Below are positions 30,198-30,268 of a stretch of DNA of 30,268 nucleotides, in pieces. Both the position numbers and the translations under genes were made by a program. Source of the stretch: X23 sp050251575 (lineage in GTDB: Bacteria; Bacillota; Clostridia; SK-Y3). How positions within the stretch are numbered: the first letter of the stretch is position 1; the number at the start of each line of letters is the position of its first letter. The DNA is taken from assembly GCA_050251575.1 (NCBI GenBank), contig JBFWMP010000021.1, forward strand, positions 1 to 30,268, read 5' to 3'. Below the pieces are notes generated by a model that saw only the letters and a program-made list of their open reading frames with translations, made no database searches and had not been told where the DNA came from.

Positions 30198-30217
30198 TAG
30201 TAGTACTCTTACTACTA
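30198..30217. promoter_or_regulatory. Perfect dyad at the trpB transcription start
   Basis: TAGTAGTA and TACTACTA as perfect 8-bp inverted arms around a 4-nt centre. It lies 5 nt downstream of the -10 box, so it covers +1. This is the position of a repressor operator; it might also form a 5'-terminal mRNA hairpin. The regulator is unknown. Confidence 0.6.
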
Positions 30218-30222
30218 TCATT

Positions 30223-30252
30223 AGTATAAATCAAAATATATAAAGCTGTCAA
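30223..30252 (-). promoter_or_regulatory. Promoter of trpB
   Basis: Minus strand TTGACA (30247-30252), 18-nt spacer, TATACT (30223-30228). Near-consensus sigma-A promoter. Start near 30216, with a leader of about 57 nt. Confidence 0.75.
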
Positions 30253-30268
30253 ATACCTTTGGCAAAAT

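Noticed and set aside
1..30268. CRISPR array
   Set aside because: The heptad tracts are uninterrupted tandem units with no spacers, and no cas genes are present.
1..30268. Insertion sequence, integrase or phage genes
   Set aside because: No transposase, integrase or phage protein was recognised; only non-coding palindromic repeats suggest mobility.

Overview
The window comes from a low-GC Gram-positive, endospore-forming bacterium of the class Clostridia. The evidence is AT-rich DNA with strong AGGAGG ribosome binding sites, the zinc-type 61-residue S14, rpsD placed inside the alpha operon between rpsK and rpoA, a KOW-domain gene between map and infA, a paired glgC-glgD, and an H-type small acid-soluble spore protein. 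Genus cannot be fixed from the sequence alone.

Region 1 (1-16740, minus strand) is one complete S10-spc-alpha ribosomal protein superoperon. In order of transcription it reads rpsJ, rplC, rplD, rplW, rplB, rpsS, rplV, rpsC, rplP, rpmC, rpsQ, rplN, rplX, rplE, rpsN, rpsH, rplF, rplR, rpsE, rpmD, rplO, secY, adk, map, a KOW-domain gene, infA, rpmJ, rpsM, rpsK, rpsD, rpoA, rplQ. A near-consensus promoter with an A/T-rich upstream tract (16694-16722) opens it. A leader of about 450 nt with several hairpins and a long-range stem follows, and a strong intrinsic terminator (21-62) closes it. Two more candidate promoters lie inside, before adk and before rpsM.

Region 2 (16741-19005) has a divergent RluA-type pseudouridine synthase gene and, convergent to it, a rhomboid-fold membrane protein that lacks the protease catalytic residues. 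A long REP-like hairpin separates them.

Region 3 (19006-25500) concerns storage and central carbon. The plus-strand cluster glgC-glgD-glgP makes ADP-glucose and breaks down glycogen. A perfect match to the CcpA cre consensus lies between glgC and glgD. glpX (class II fructose-1,6-bisphosphatase) converges on it across a nested palindromic repeat.

Region 4 (25500-30268) holds a 34-codon unknown gene, leuC-leuD, an L,D-transpeptidase gene, an sspH-like spore protein gene, and a trpB without trpA beside it. trpB has a strong promoter with a perfect dyad at the presumed transcription start.

The most unusual feature is a set of short tandem tracts with a 7-bp period scattered through the gaps of the ribosomal operon and around rluA. 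At least three unrelated unit families occur (AGCTYGG, NNSAATT, ACTNYYC). Nine tracts are exactly four units (28 bp). They sit either 0-6 nt after a stop codon or about 19-38 nt before a start codon. Two of them supply the TTGACA box of candidate internal promoters. No such tract was seen in the right-hand 12 kb.
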